Source of the DNA: Pseudozobellia thermophila
Lineage (GTDB): Bacteria > Bacteroidota > Bacteroidia > Flavobacteriales > Flavobacteriaceae
DNA: 64,000 bases
Reading direction: 5' to 3'
Assembly (NCBI RefSeq): GCF_900141855.1
Contig: NZ_FQYU01000005.1
Location: 131,790 to 195,789 of the forward strand
Shown: positions 32,449 to 40,397 of the stretch, one piece after another
Layout: each line of letters opens with the position of its first letter
Position numbering within the stretch: the stretch's first letter is position 1
Program-made: the position numbers and the translations under genes
The notes under the pieces: generated by a model
Seen by the model: only the letters and a program-made list of their open reading frames with translations
The model's database searches: none
Told to the model about the DNA's origin: nothing

Positions 32449-33597
32449 TTAGTCGTTGGCCAGGTAAAGAAAACCCTGGAACTCGAGGCCGAGGTCGTCC
32501 AAGGATACGATGTAGAAATAGACCCCCGAGGGGAGTCCCTTGTCGCGGCCGACCACAAAGTTGTTCTGGTTCGAGAAGCCGTTGAACTCGTTAGTGTAGT
32601 TGCTCTGTTCGAAAACCTTGAGTCCCTCGCGGTTATAGATCTGCATGTGGTTGTTGGGCGATAAGGCCAGTTCGGGTATGTCGAGAAAGTCGTTGATGCC
32701 GTCGCCGTTGGGCGATACGAAATAATTCTCGAGGTCGAGGTAGTCCCTGGGCTCGGCGAAGGCCCCGAAGGTCAAGGCCTCGTAATTGTCGGGTACGAAG
32801 GAAGCCGAAACCGCCACACCCTGCATCAGGTCGCCGACCGATGCCGGACCGCCCAGGCTCTCCCATTGGCGGGTGAGCTTGTTGAAGCCCACGACCACGA
32901 TTTCCGACACGTCGTCGCTTAAGGCCCTGATATTGCTACGCTCGTTCCAAGAGAGCTGTACCGTAGAGGGCACCGAACCCTCCAAGCGCCAAAACTCCGT
33001 GGTGCTGATGTCGCCCAAGCGGCTCGGCTTGCTGTTGGTGTCGAAGGCGGTAAAGGTAGAGGGACTGTTCGGGTCTTCGTAAAAATAGGCCGCCTTGGCC
33101 AAGGTGTTGATCCCCTCCGAATTAAGGACCAAGGGCCGCAACTGTTCCGAATCGCCCACGGGAAAGATAAAATTTTGCTGGTTGGTGATACTGGCATAGC
33201 CGTCGACCTTGCTGATGTCGCTTGCGCCCGAGGCGTCGCCGTTATCCGTAAAGTTAAGGGTAATGGTAGGCTGGCTTCTCGGGGTCAGTACATCGCCGGT
33301 AATAAAATTGGCGGTGTTCGCCACGTTGGCCGTGGTGTTTAAAAGCGTGCCGTTCTCGGTATAGAACTCCACATCGAAAAAGCTGGGCGGAAAGATCCCG
33401 TCGACCGTACGGCTACCGTTCGAATAAAAACCGACCAGCCCCAGGTTCTCGTCGAAGCTGCCATCGTTGATCAGGTCGGTATGGAAGCCCATTTGTCCCC
33501 CCTCGTGAATGCGGAGGTTGCCCGTATTGTACAGGGCCGTTTGGGCCTGCAGCGAAGCGGCGAAGACTAAGGCGGGTATGTACAGTTTTCCGATCAT
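32449..33597 (-). CDS. Secreted protein with type IX (type-B) sorting domain
   Basis: 382 residues. Start at ATG 33597 (a TTG two codons earlier is unlikely). A signal peptide (IGKLYIPALVFAASLQAQ) is followed by a beta-rich N-terminal region (GNLRIHEGGQMGFHTDL), then a middle domain, and a gliding-motility-associated C-terminal sorting domain: YFVSPNGDGINDFLDIPEL, MQIYNREGLKVFEQSNY and GLPSGVYFYIVSL. That domain directs export through the T9SS and surface attachment. It lies 33 bases downstream of the fibre gene, so both are probably made together and this protein may present or anchor the fibre. Confidence 0.93.
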   Translation of the reverse strand: MIGKLYIPALVFAASLQAQTALYNTGNLRIHEGGQMGFHTDLINDGSFDENLGLVGFYSNGSRTVDGIFPPSFFDVEFYTENGTLLNTTANVANTANFITGDVLTPRSQPTITLNFTDNGDASGASDISKVDGYASITNQQNFIFPVGDSEQLRPLVLNSEGINTLAKAAYFYEDPNSPSTFTAFDTNSKPSRLGDISTTEFWRLEGSVPSTVQLSWNERSNIRALSDDVSEIVVVGFNKLTRQWESLGGPASVGDLMQGVAVSASFVPDNYEALTFGAFAEPRDYLDLENYFVSPNGDGINDFLDIPELALSPNNHMQIYNREGLKVFEQSNYTNEFNGFSNQNNFVVGRDKGLPSGVYFYIVSLDDLGLEFQGFLYLAND

Positions 33598-33630
33598 TTT
33601 CAATTGGGTGTTTTTAAGGGCGTGGGAGGA

Positions 33631-36600
33631 CTATTGGTTTAAAAGTGCCTTTATCGCCTCGAGGTCTTTTTTGATCGACTCCAGTTCTTGGGCCATGCTC
33701 TCGTTTTCGGCCCTTAATTTTTCGATTTCCTTTTCCTGTTCGATGGTATAAAGAAAAAGTTCCTCTATTTTTTCGAGGTTCTGCAAATTCGATTCGCTCA
33801 GATTCCAATGCCCTTCTTCCTTGGCTTTTACGGCCGAGGTAACCCCGGGCAGGTGGTGGTTTTGTTTGATAAAGGCTTCAATTTCTTCTAGGCTGCTAAA
33901 GCTGTAGTCTTCCTTTAGGTCCGAGCTTCCCAAAAAGTATTTTTGGAAAACGTAATCGGGGACAACTGGTCCGGAATCGCTTGGTATAAGGATCCCGGAT
34001 GCCCTTACTTCACCATCGGCCCAAATATTTCCATCGACATGAAGTCTGGCTCCAATAGGATTGCTGTCAAAATTTGGTCCAATTCCTACGTTTTGGCTGT
34101 CATCGATTCGCATGGCTTCAATATTGTTGGCTGAAAAGCCTAAAACCCCCGAATTATCGGCTAAGAACATACCTGTATCACCGTTATCGGTAAAACGATA
34201 GGCGGGAACACCTGCGGTACCAGATGAGTTACGTATACCTTGTGTACGGATAATTCCTATTACATGAAGCTTTCCATCTGGAGTGTCTGTGCCTATTCCA
34301 ACACTTCCAGAACCGTCTATGATTAGGTTATTACCATTCAAGTCGATAGTTCTTTCTTCATCCAAAATCACATCATTATTCTCTAGATTAACCGGGTCGG
34401 CCCAAACCACATCGCCGCCGCTGGTGGTCAATACTTGTCCATCTGTTGGGCTTTCTTTGATTTTGGCCGTAGTAATACCATCATCTTTCACCTCCAGTTG
34501 ATCCGTACCCGAAATACCGATGGTGGTATCGTCAACATTAACGCTAAACTCGTTGGTCGCCAGGCTTAGTCCATCTCCGGCGGTATAGGGTGTGCTACTG
34601 GTATCGTCGGTGCCGGGTGCCCAGGCGGTGCCGTTCCATTTGAGTACTTGTCCGTTCGTCGTGGCACCCATATCGGAAAGGTCTTCGGCAAGGATGGTAT
34701 TGTTGGCGATCTTTTCGCTAGTGACCGCTCCGGCGTTGATGCTTGCTGTGGTGACCGCATTGTCGGCCAATTCGGCGCTGCCTACGGCATCGTCGGCAAT
34801 TTTGTCGGCGTTTACGGCATTGTCGGCCAATTCGGTGGTACCGATGGCATTGTCGGCAATATCGAGGGCCGAGCCCGAGGTACCGTCACCGGTAAACGAG
34901 CCTGCCGTAACGGTAACAGCGCTGAGTCCGCCTCCTCCGGTGCCCCAAACAGTTTCCCCGGCTGCGTTTGTCATCAATACCTGACCATCGGAACCAGCTC
35001 CGTTTCTTGCAATGAGGTTGCCGTACAACTGAATGTCCTTATTGTTTTTAATGGTAAAGGCTTTGTCGGCAATGTCAGGAATGGCATTTCCCGTATTATC
35101 TGTATTCTGTAAAAAGTGAAAATCACCAACGCCCCATGCATCTTGTCTTTCGTAAACTAGAGCGCCCTTACCGTGTGAACCACCACGGTCAACGGCAAAA
35201 AGAATGCCCGAAGAGCTACCTACTTGGCCACTTTCATTTTGGAGTTGTAGTGGGTAGGCAAGCCCTGCCTGAACATGCCCGTTCGGGATTCGTTCGCTAA
35301 TCACCACTTTGGCATAATTGCCAGGGGTTGGACTATCTCCTTTACGCCCAACATATAGAGCTCCGTAGGTGTTTGACCCTACAGGACGTCCTTCCGTATC
35401 CCATATTAAGCCAAAATCATCGTTAGGATTGTCATTGTCATCTGCAGTGGTCGGAGTACCATCGGCATTGGCGAAAAATATTGCTTTTGCCGTACCACTA
35501 TGCCCACCCGAGTTATTGGCAATGGTCCAACCGCCCGCACCTGAATTGGCAGAGGTGTCCCATTGTATGATTTCCCCATTTGAGGTCGCCCCCATATCGC
35601 TTAGATCTTCCAATTGGATGGTGGCGTTTGCTATTTTGTCGGAGGTAACGGCTTCATCTTCGATGGTCAATACGCCCGTATTGTCGATGGTGGCATCGCC
35701 GCTCATTACCACCTCCTGTGCTTCGTTGGAGGCATCCCCCACGAGAATGTTCCCGTCGGTCAGGGCCTTGCTGGCGGTAATTTCGTCGTCGACATATTGT
35801 TTGGTCGCGGCGTCTTGGGCCGCCGTCGGGTCGCCTAAATTGCTTATTACTTCTGTTCCGGCATCATTCCCTTCACCCAAGACCGTGGAAAGGTTGGGGG
35901 TGGTGGCCGTGGCCAAAGCCGCATCGATACCTTCCAAATGGCCTTCTACGTCGGCTGAGGTCGGGGTGTAGTTGGTGGCGGTGGCCGCTGCGGGTACTTC
36001 GGCGGCGGTTTGGTTGTCGTCCCCGCCTCCGGCCAAGGGACTTAGGTCGACCGGGGTATCTACGCCCCCTTCGGTAATTACCAGCACGTTGGAGGCGTTT
36101 AGCACGGCACTTGTGATAAGTTCATTGCTACTGTCTCCGTCGCCGTCGGGGGTGACGTTGATGGCATAGGGGCTGATGTCCGTTCCGGCACCACTGACGG
36201 TGGTATTGGTACCGTCTATGATCTTGGTGTCCGAACCGTCGGCGGTCGGTATGGTGACAGTGCTTCCGCCACTAATGGTCAATTGGTCGCCGACAAGGGT
36301 AATATCTTGCAATTCGTTGGTGGCGTCCGTGTCGCCGTCGGCCGCTACGGCCGCCGCAATGGCCGCTGCATTGTTGTCGATCCCGTCTTGTAGGGGCTGG
36401 GCATTAAAAAAGGCCGCCCCATTGGCGTCGGGCGTAATGCTGTTGTTCGGATCGGGACTCACGACATCGGCACCGGTTATAAAACCTTCGTCGTTGGTAA
36501 AGTCGCTGAGGTTGATGTTGTCATTGTCCAGGGCATAGGCGCCTACCGAGTTTTCCGATAGCTTGTCCTGTGTCACCGAACCGTCCTGCAACTTGCCCGG

Positions 36601-37044
36601 GCCGATCGAACCGTCTTGGATGTCGATCCCGTTGATGCCCCCGTCGACGATCTGCTCGCTGTTGATACTGCCGGGGGCTACCTCAAAATTGGCCCCGTCG
36701 GCCGTCGGCGTAATTACTATGGTGCTTTCGGCATTTACGATGGCATCGGCGGTCAGGTTGCCCGCCGAACCGGCCTCGCACAGATTGATCCACTGCACGC
36801 CGTCGTAGTAAAAGACACAGCCGGCCGTCGTGTTGTAGACCAAGGCGCCACGGCTGGGCGCTATGGATGCCATTTGTGCTTCGTCGACCCGGGTGATCAC
36901 CAACACCTTGTCCGAACTTTGCAGCTCGAGAATGGAAGCGGGGTCGATGGTCTGTGGATCATCTCCGATTTTAACCTGCGCTTGCGTTACGGTAGTCAAT
37001 AAAAGACCTATCAGTAAGAAAGGTAAGGCATAGTGCTTTAGCAT
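33631..37044 (-). CDS. Giant repetitive fibre-like surface protein
   Basis: 1137 residues from the ATG at 37044 (MLKHYALPFLLIGLLLTTVT is a signal peptide; a longer frame covers the -7 box). Layout: a compact N-terminal head (VKIGDDPQTIDPASILELQS, GCVFYYDGVQWINLC); a long Asp/Asn/Thr-rich beta repeat region with 15-residue-like units (ELADNAV, KIADDAV, EKIANNT); two separate globular-looking segments (near AKAIFFANADGTPTTADDND and near SVGIGTDTPDGKLHV, the latter typical of bacterial and phage fibre proteins); then a C-terminal HHLPGVTSA segment and a coiled coil (ESNLQNLEKIEELFLYTIEQ and on) that should drive trimerisation. No T9SS sorting domain of its own. Base composition is strikingly uneven along the gene. 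Confidence 0.85.
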   Translation of the reverse strand: MLKHYALPFLLIGLLLTTVTQAQVKIGDDPQTIDPASILELQSSDKVLVITRVDEAQMASIAPSRGALVYNTTAGCVFYYDGVQWINLCEAGSAGNLTADAIVNAESTIVITPTADGANFEVAPGSINSEQIVDGGINGIDIQDGSIGPGKLQDGSVTQDKLSENSVGAYALDNDNINLSDFTNDEGFITGADVVSPDPNNSITPDANGAAFFNAQPLQDGIDNNAAAIAAAVAADGDTDATNELQDITLVGDQLTISGGSTVTIPTADGSDTKIIDGTNTTVSGAGTDISPYAINVTPDGDGDSSNELITSAVLNASNVLVITEGGVDTPVDLSPLAGGGDDNQTAAEVPAAATATNYTPTSADVEGHLEGIDAALATATTPNLSTVLGEGNDAGTEVISNLGDPTAAQDAATKQYVDDEITASKALTDGNILVGDASNEAQEVVMSGDATIDNTGVLTIEDEAVTSDKIANATIQLEDLSDMGATSNGEIIQWDTSANSGAGGWTIANNSGGHSGTAKAIFFANADGTPTTADDNDNPNDDFGLIWDTEGRPVGSNTYGALYVGRKGDSPTPGNYAKVVISERIPNGHVQAGLAYPLQLQNESGQVGSSSGILFAVDRGGSHGKGALVYERQDAWGVGDFHFLQNTDNTGNAIPDIADKAFTIKNNKDIQLYGNLIARNGAGSDGQVLMTNAAGETVWGTGGGGLSAVTVTAGSFTGDGTSGSALDIADNAIGTTELADNAVNADKIADDAVGSAELADNAVTTASINAGAVTSEKIANNTILAEDLSDMGATTNGQVLKWNGTAWAPGTDDTSSTPYTAGDGLSLATNEFSVNVDDTTIGISGTDQLEVKDDGITTAKIKESPTDGQVLTTSGGDVVWADPVNLENNDVILDEERTIDLNGNNLIIDGSGSVGIGTDTPDGKLHVIGIIRTQGIRNSSGTAGVPAYRFTDNGDTGMFLADNSGVLGFSANNIEAMRIDDSQNVGIGPNFDSNPIGARLHVDGNIWADGEVRASGILIPSDSGPVVPDYVFQKYFLGSSDLKEDYSFSSLEEIEAFIKQNHHLPGVTSAVKAKEEGHWNLSESNLQNLEKIEELFLYTIEQEKEIEKLRAENESMAQELESIKKDLEAIKALLNQ
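34661..34730. repeat. Internal module repeat of the fibre gene, copy 1
   Basis: Encodes a DLSDMGATTNGQ-type unit with the EKIANNT segment. It matches 35585-35653 (DLSDMGATSNGE and DKIANAT) at the DNA level with scattered differences. Further 45-base-like units (LADNAV / IADDAV) repeat between 34735 and 34870. Confidence 0.7.
35585..35653. repeat. Internal module repeat of the fibre gene, copy 2
   Basis: Second copy of the unit described at 34661-34730. The two copies flank the segment 34900-35560, which differs in base composition. Confidence 0.7.
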
Positions 37045-37074
37045 AAGATCAATATTTATAGCTATTAGGGTGAA

Positions 37075-37082
37075 CAAAAATA
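37075..37082 (-). promoter_or_regulatory. -7 box of the fibre gene
   Basis: TATTTTTG on the minus strand, exact TAnnTTTG, 30 bases before the ATG. A TTG is 28 bases above, farther than the usual spacer. Confidence 0.55.
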
Positions 37083-37373
37083 TAATTATCTGTATACATT
37101 ACTAACTTATCAAGATAAACTACCTTTTCGCATAGTTGAACGGTGAAAGTTTTTCTTACAATAGGCGGACTTTAACCTTAGGTCCGACTTTTACGAATTA
37201 ACAAAAGTTTAGATGTACCCGCTTTTTTAAGAGCCCTACATGTATTTTCTTTATACACTTTTTTATATTAAGTACGAGCTTTCGATCAGGTTTGGCCATT
37301 GGTTGACAAAACTTTTTGTACTATCGATAGACCCGCTTGGGCGAAACTTAAAATTATCTATTAAAACAATCCA
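37083..37373. other. Divergent intergenic region between fibre gene and first paralogue
   Basis: AT-rich. A short inverted repeat, CGGAC...GTCCG, lies near 37168-37190, and a perfect palindrome, CTATCGATAG, near 37321. Either could bind a regulator of both surface gene groups. No exact -7 box for the plus-strand gene was found and no ORF is credible. Confidence 0.4.
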
Positions 37374-38123
37374 ATGAAGAATATCCCTACCCTGATTTGC
37401 ATACTTTTTGTTTCCCTGATGGCGAATGCCCAAGACGACGGGCGCCACCTGTTGAGAGGCACGGTTTTGTACCGCAATGTTCCGGTACCCAATGAGAATG
37501 TGATCAACATTACTACGGAGAGTGCCGTGATTTCAAATGAGGGCGGGCAGTTTGCCATCAATGCGAAGGCGGGCGACGAGTTGGCCTTTACGGCGGTCAA
37601 CTACCAGATGGAAGTGGTAAAGGTAACTCCCGAGATCATCGCGAACGGGCGCTTGGTCGTCGAGGTAAAGGAAAAGGTGACCGAACTCGACGAGGTGGTG
37701 GTTACCCCCGAGAACCAAGAGAAGTTTTTGCAGCTGCGCAACGAGGAATTCAAGGAAGTCGAGTACGATATCGACCGCTCGACCGAGGTCGAGAACATTT
37801 CGTTGAGCCAGACGGAACGGGGAATGAGGGACGGCATAAATTTCGTCAACATCTTTAAGGCCCTGGCCAAGGCGGCCAAAAGCGACGACCAGGTACAGCG
37901 CCCGCGCTTAAAGGTAAGCGAGGTGCTGCGCCAGGTGTACGACGACGAGTTTTTCGTGGTCGACCTTAAGTTGTCGCAGGCCGAGATCGATAATTTTCTC
38001 GATTATGTGGATGCCCATACACCACAGCGAAGCCTTTTGCTCAAACAAAACGAATTTCAACTGATCGATTTTTTGGTAAACGAGAGCAAAGCATACCGAA
38101 AACAAATGAATGACCAAGACTAG
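37374..38123 (+). CDS. CarboxypepD_reg-like exported protein, paralogue 1
   Basis: 249 residues. Signal peptide MKNIPTLICILFVSLMANAQ, then a beta-sandwich resembling the N-terminal extension of SusC-type receptors (LLRGTVLYRNVPVPNENVIN, ending LDEVVVTPENQ), but no plug or barrel follows. The rest is alpha-helical and charged: a helix-rich middle (ERGMRDGINFVNIFKALAKA) and a C-terminal QAEIDNFLDYVDAHTPQ block shared with the next two genes. Function unknown; probably periplasmic or outer-membrane associated. First of three tandem copies. Its last 14 bases overlap the next gene. Confidence 0.85.
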   Translation: MKNIPTLICILFVSLMANAQDDGRHLLRGTVLYRNVPVPNENVINITTESAVISNEGGQFAINAKAGDELAFTAVNYQMEVVKVTPEIIANGRLVVEVKEKVTELDEVVVTPENQEKFLQLRNEEFKEVEYDIDRSTEVENISLSQTERGMRDGINFVNIFKALAKAAKSDDQVQRPRLKVSEVLRQVYDDEFFVVDLKLSQAEIDNFLDYVDAHTPQRSLLLKQNEFQLIDFLVNESKAYRKQMNDQD

Positions 38124-38892
38124 TACCTTTTTATTGGCCTTTCTCGGGGCGAGCACCAGCTTGGCCGCCCAGGATCTACTTTCAAAACGACTGGAGGGAA
38201 GGGTGTACAGTAAGGATGGCGATGTGGCCGCCACCCATGTGCTCAATACCACGAGCGAACGGGCGACCATTACCGATATCAACGGGTATTTTTCCATTTC
38301 GGCGGCCTTGAACGATACCTTGGTCTTCTCTGCCGTACAGTACAAACGCAAACAAATGGTGGTTACCCTCGAGGTATTGGAGAGCAAGTTGCTCATGGTG
38401 CCCTTGGAAGAGGCCTTGACCGAACTCGACGAGGTGGTCGTCATGCCCTATAACCTATCGGGCGATATAGGCAGGGACCTGAACCGTTTGACGACGGAGC
38501 CCGTGGTTACGGCATCCACCTTGAACCTGCCCAACGCCTATGCCGTATTTCCGAGCCAGGCCGAACGCCTGCTCAACGAGGCTACGACGGGAGGTGGCCT
38601 GGTAGGCCTAAACCCGATCATAAACGGCATAACGGGGCGTACCAAAATGCTCAAGCAGCGGGTGGCGCGAAACGAACGGTACAACCGGACCCAAAGGGTC
38701 AGGCAATTCTACGCCGACTCGCTATACGTCTCGGAGCTGAAGATCCCCCTGGAAAAAATAGACGATTTTATGTATTTCTGTGAGGTAGACCCGACCTTTC
38801 AAACCGTGGTCGATACCCACGACCGGCTTAAGATATGGGAGTTTCTTAGGCGTAAAAGTGAGGTGTACCGAAGGCACAACGCCGAAGAGTAA
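38110..38892 (+). CDS. CarboxypepD_reg-like exported protein, paralogue 2
   Basis: 260 residues. A signal peptide (STFLLAFLGASTSLAAQ) is followed by the same sandwich (LEGRVYSKDGDVAATHVLNT, TDINGYFSISAALNDTLVFS) and the signature LDEVVVMPYNLSGDIGRDL, then a helical region ending IDDFMYFCEVDPTFQTVV and an Arg/Glu-rich end. It is closest to paralogue 3 in the N-terminal half. The start overlaps the first gene by 14 bases, a sign of translational coupling. Not a TonB-dependent receptor, because the barrel is missing. Confidence 0.85.
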   Translation: MTKTSTFLLAFLGASTSLAAQDLLSKRLEGRVYSKDGDVAATHVLNTTSERATITDINGYFSISAALNDTLVFSAVQYKRKQMVVTLEVLESKLLMVPLEEALTELDEVVVMPYNLSGDIGRDLNRLTTEPVVTASTLNLPNAYAVFPSQAERLLNEATTGGGLVGLNPIINGITGRTKMLKQRVARNERYNRTQRVRQFYADSLYVSELKIPLEKIDDFMYFCEVDPTFQTVVDTHDRLKIWEFLRRKSEVYRRHNAEE

Positions 38893-38950
38893 CCAAGGGC
38901 ACGGCCCCTGAAAACCGGGCTGGGGTAAAATAGGGCCAAACCTGTCCATT

Positions 38951-39781
38951 ATGAAACCTTTTCGAAAGCTTTTTTTTGCATGTGCACTGTGGGTCTTTTT
39001 CTTTGTGGGGAGGGCCCAAGACCCCGAGACCTTGGAGGGGCGCGTGTACAATGCCGAACACGACGTTTCGGGTACCCACGTGTTGAACACCACGACCGAA
39101 AAGGCCACCATAACGACTAACGATGGTTTTTTCGATATCGAGGTCAGCCTGAACGATACCCTGGTCTTTTCTGCCGTGCAGTTCAGAAAAAAGATAGTGG
39201 TGGTTACCAAGCAGGTACTGGAAAGTAAATTGTTTATAGTGCCCTTGCAGGAAGCGCTGACCCTACTCGAGGAGGTAGTGGTAACCCCTTACAACTTGAC
39301 CGGGGACATGGGCAGGGATTTGGACCGGATGCCGGTAACCCATGTGGTGACGGCGCGCTCATTGGGCCTGGAAAACAAAAAGACCAGGCTTAGGCCCAAA
39401 GGTGTGGGCAAAACCTTTCGATTGAACAAGTACATGAACCTGCTCGCGGGCTACGATACCATAAGGCTGATACCCGATCTGCGCCTCGACCTAAAGATCG
39501 TTCGCTTATCGGACGACCTATCGGGTCGCACCAAGCTTGAAAAAAAGTACGGGGCCATTGAAAAGGAAGCGGGGCAAATAGACGCGATACGGTCGTTCTT
39601 TACAGATTTTGTTTTTGTGGAAACCTTAAAACTTCCCGAACCCCATATAAACGCTTTTTTGGATTACTGCATGGTCGATGACGGGTTTAAGGAGCTCGCC
39701 AACACCGGAGACATGGCCGCTCTCTATGTGGATATGGAAGGAAAGGCCCCGGTGTACCGTAAAAACAACGGCCTGGAATAG
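38951..39781 (+). CDS. CarboxypepD_reg-like exported protein, paralogue 3
   Basis: 276 residues. Signal peptide (KPFRKLFFACALWVFFFVG), sandwich with LEGRVYNAEHDVSGTHVLNT and NDGFFDIEVSLNDTLVFSAV, signature LEEVVVTPYNLTGDMGRDLD, then a longer helical region including FGTD-like loops (RLIPDLRLDLKIVRLSDDLS) and the C-terminal HINAFLDYCMVDDGFKELA block. Its similarity to paralogue 2 is obvious through the first 120 residues. 58 bases separate the two. It precedes the DUF6702 gene. Confidence 0.85.
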   Translation: MKPFRKLFFACALWVFFFVGRAQDPETLEGRVYNAEHDVSGTHVLNTTTEKATITTNDGFFDIEVSLNDTLVFSAVQFRKKIVVVTKQVLESKLFIVPLQEALTLLEEVVVTPYNLTGDMGRDLDRMPVTHVVTARSLGLENKKTRLRPKGVGKTFRLNKYMNLLAGYDTIRLIPDLRLDLKIVRLSDDLSGRTKLEKKYGAIEKEAGQIDAIRSFFTDFVFVETLKLPEPHINAFLDYCMVDDGFKELANTGDMAALYVDMEGKAPVYRKNNGLE

Positions 39782-39804
39782 CTGTTTTTGGCATAACATT
39801 TGCC

Positions 39805-39812
39805 TATTTTTG
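39805..39812 (+). promoter_or_regulatory. -7 box of the DUF6702 gene
   Basis: TATTTTTG, exact TAnnTTTG, 17 bases before the chosen ATG. It shows that DUF6702 and the M1 peptidase may be transcribed separately from the three paralogues. Confidence 0.55.
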
Positions 39813-39829
39813 TACCAGATAATAGGATT

Positions 39830-40336
39830 ATGAAGTCGTTGAAAAAGTTGCTGCCCTTACTGCTGCTCCCCCTGTTCGCCTTTACCGCGGTACATAAGTA
39901 TTATGTGAGTGTTACCCATGTCAATTATTCGGAAAAGGACAAGGCCATTCAGATCACCACGCGGTTGTTTATCGACGATTTTGACCGCCTTTTGATGGCG
40001 CGCTACGACCTGGATGCCGAACTGGCCACGGAAAAGGAGTCGCCATTGGCCGACGCCTACATCGAAAAATACCTGCGCACCAAATTTCTCGTTTCTATAG
40101 ATGACCGGCCGGTCGAGTACGATTTTATCGGAAAGCGCTACGACAACGACGTCATGGTCTGCTATATCGAGATTCCCGAGATCGACCTAAGTGCGATCAA
40201 AACGGTCGAGATCGAAAACGCGATGCTGACCGACCTCTTCGAAGAGCAGCAGAATTTGGTTCACATTAATTTAAAGAACAAGAAGAAAAGTTTCGTACTT
40301 GTTAAATCGCGTGCTAAAGGAATGTTAAACTTGTAA
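39830..40336 (+). CDS. DUF6702 family exported protein
   Basis: 168 residues from the ATG at 39830 (MKSLKKLLPLLLLPLFAFTA is a signal peptide; an upstream TTG extends the frame over the -7 box and is rejected). The mature part begins with HKYYVSVTHVNYSEKDKAIQ and continues TTRLFIDDFDRLLMARYD, the pattern I associate with DUF6702, in which an early His and Asp-rich loop recall metal-handling periplasmic proteins. Next to M1 metallopeptidase genes in flavobacteria, by memory. 61 bases before the M1 gene. Confidence 0.82.
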   Translation: MKSLKKLLPLLLLPLFAFTAVHKYYVSVTHVNYSEKDKAIQITTRLFIDDFDRLLMARYDLDAELATEKESPLADAYIEKYLRTKFLVSIDDRPVEYDFIGKRYDNDVMVCYIEIPEIDLSAIKTVEIENAMLTDLFEEQQNLVHINLKNKKKSFVLVKSRAKGMLNL

Positions 40337-40397
40337 CAATTAATTAACGTATCCTTAAAAAACTTTATTTTTCGCAGATTATAAACTAACGATCAAA

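Noticed and set aside
34640-34900. Repeated units that resemble a CRISPR array
   Set aside because: They are in frame, encode the NAV-type protein repeats, and lack uniform spacers.
33631-37044. Fibre gene as a remnant prophage tail fibre
   Set aside because: It has a cleavable signal peptide and is followed by a T9SS protein. No phage structural, lysis or integrase gene is nearby.
37374-39781. The three tandem genes as SusC/TonB receptors
   Set aside because: Only the N-terminal sandwich is present; there is no plug domain, TonB box or barrel, and each is only about 260 residues.
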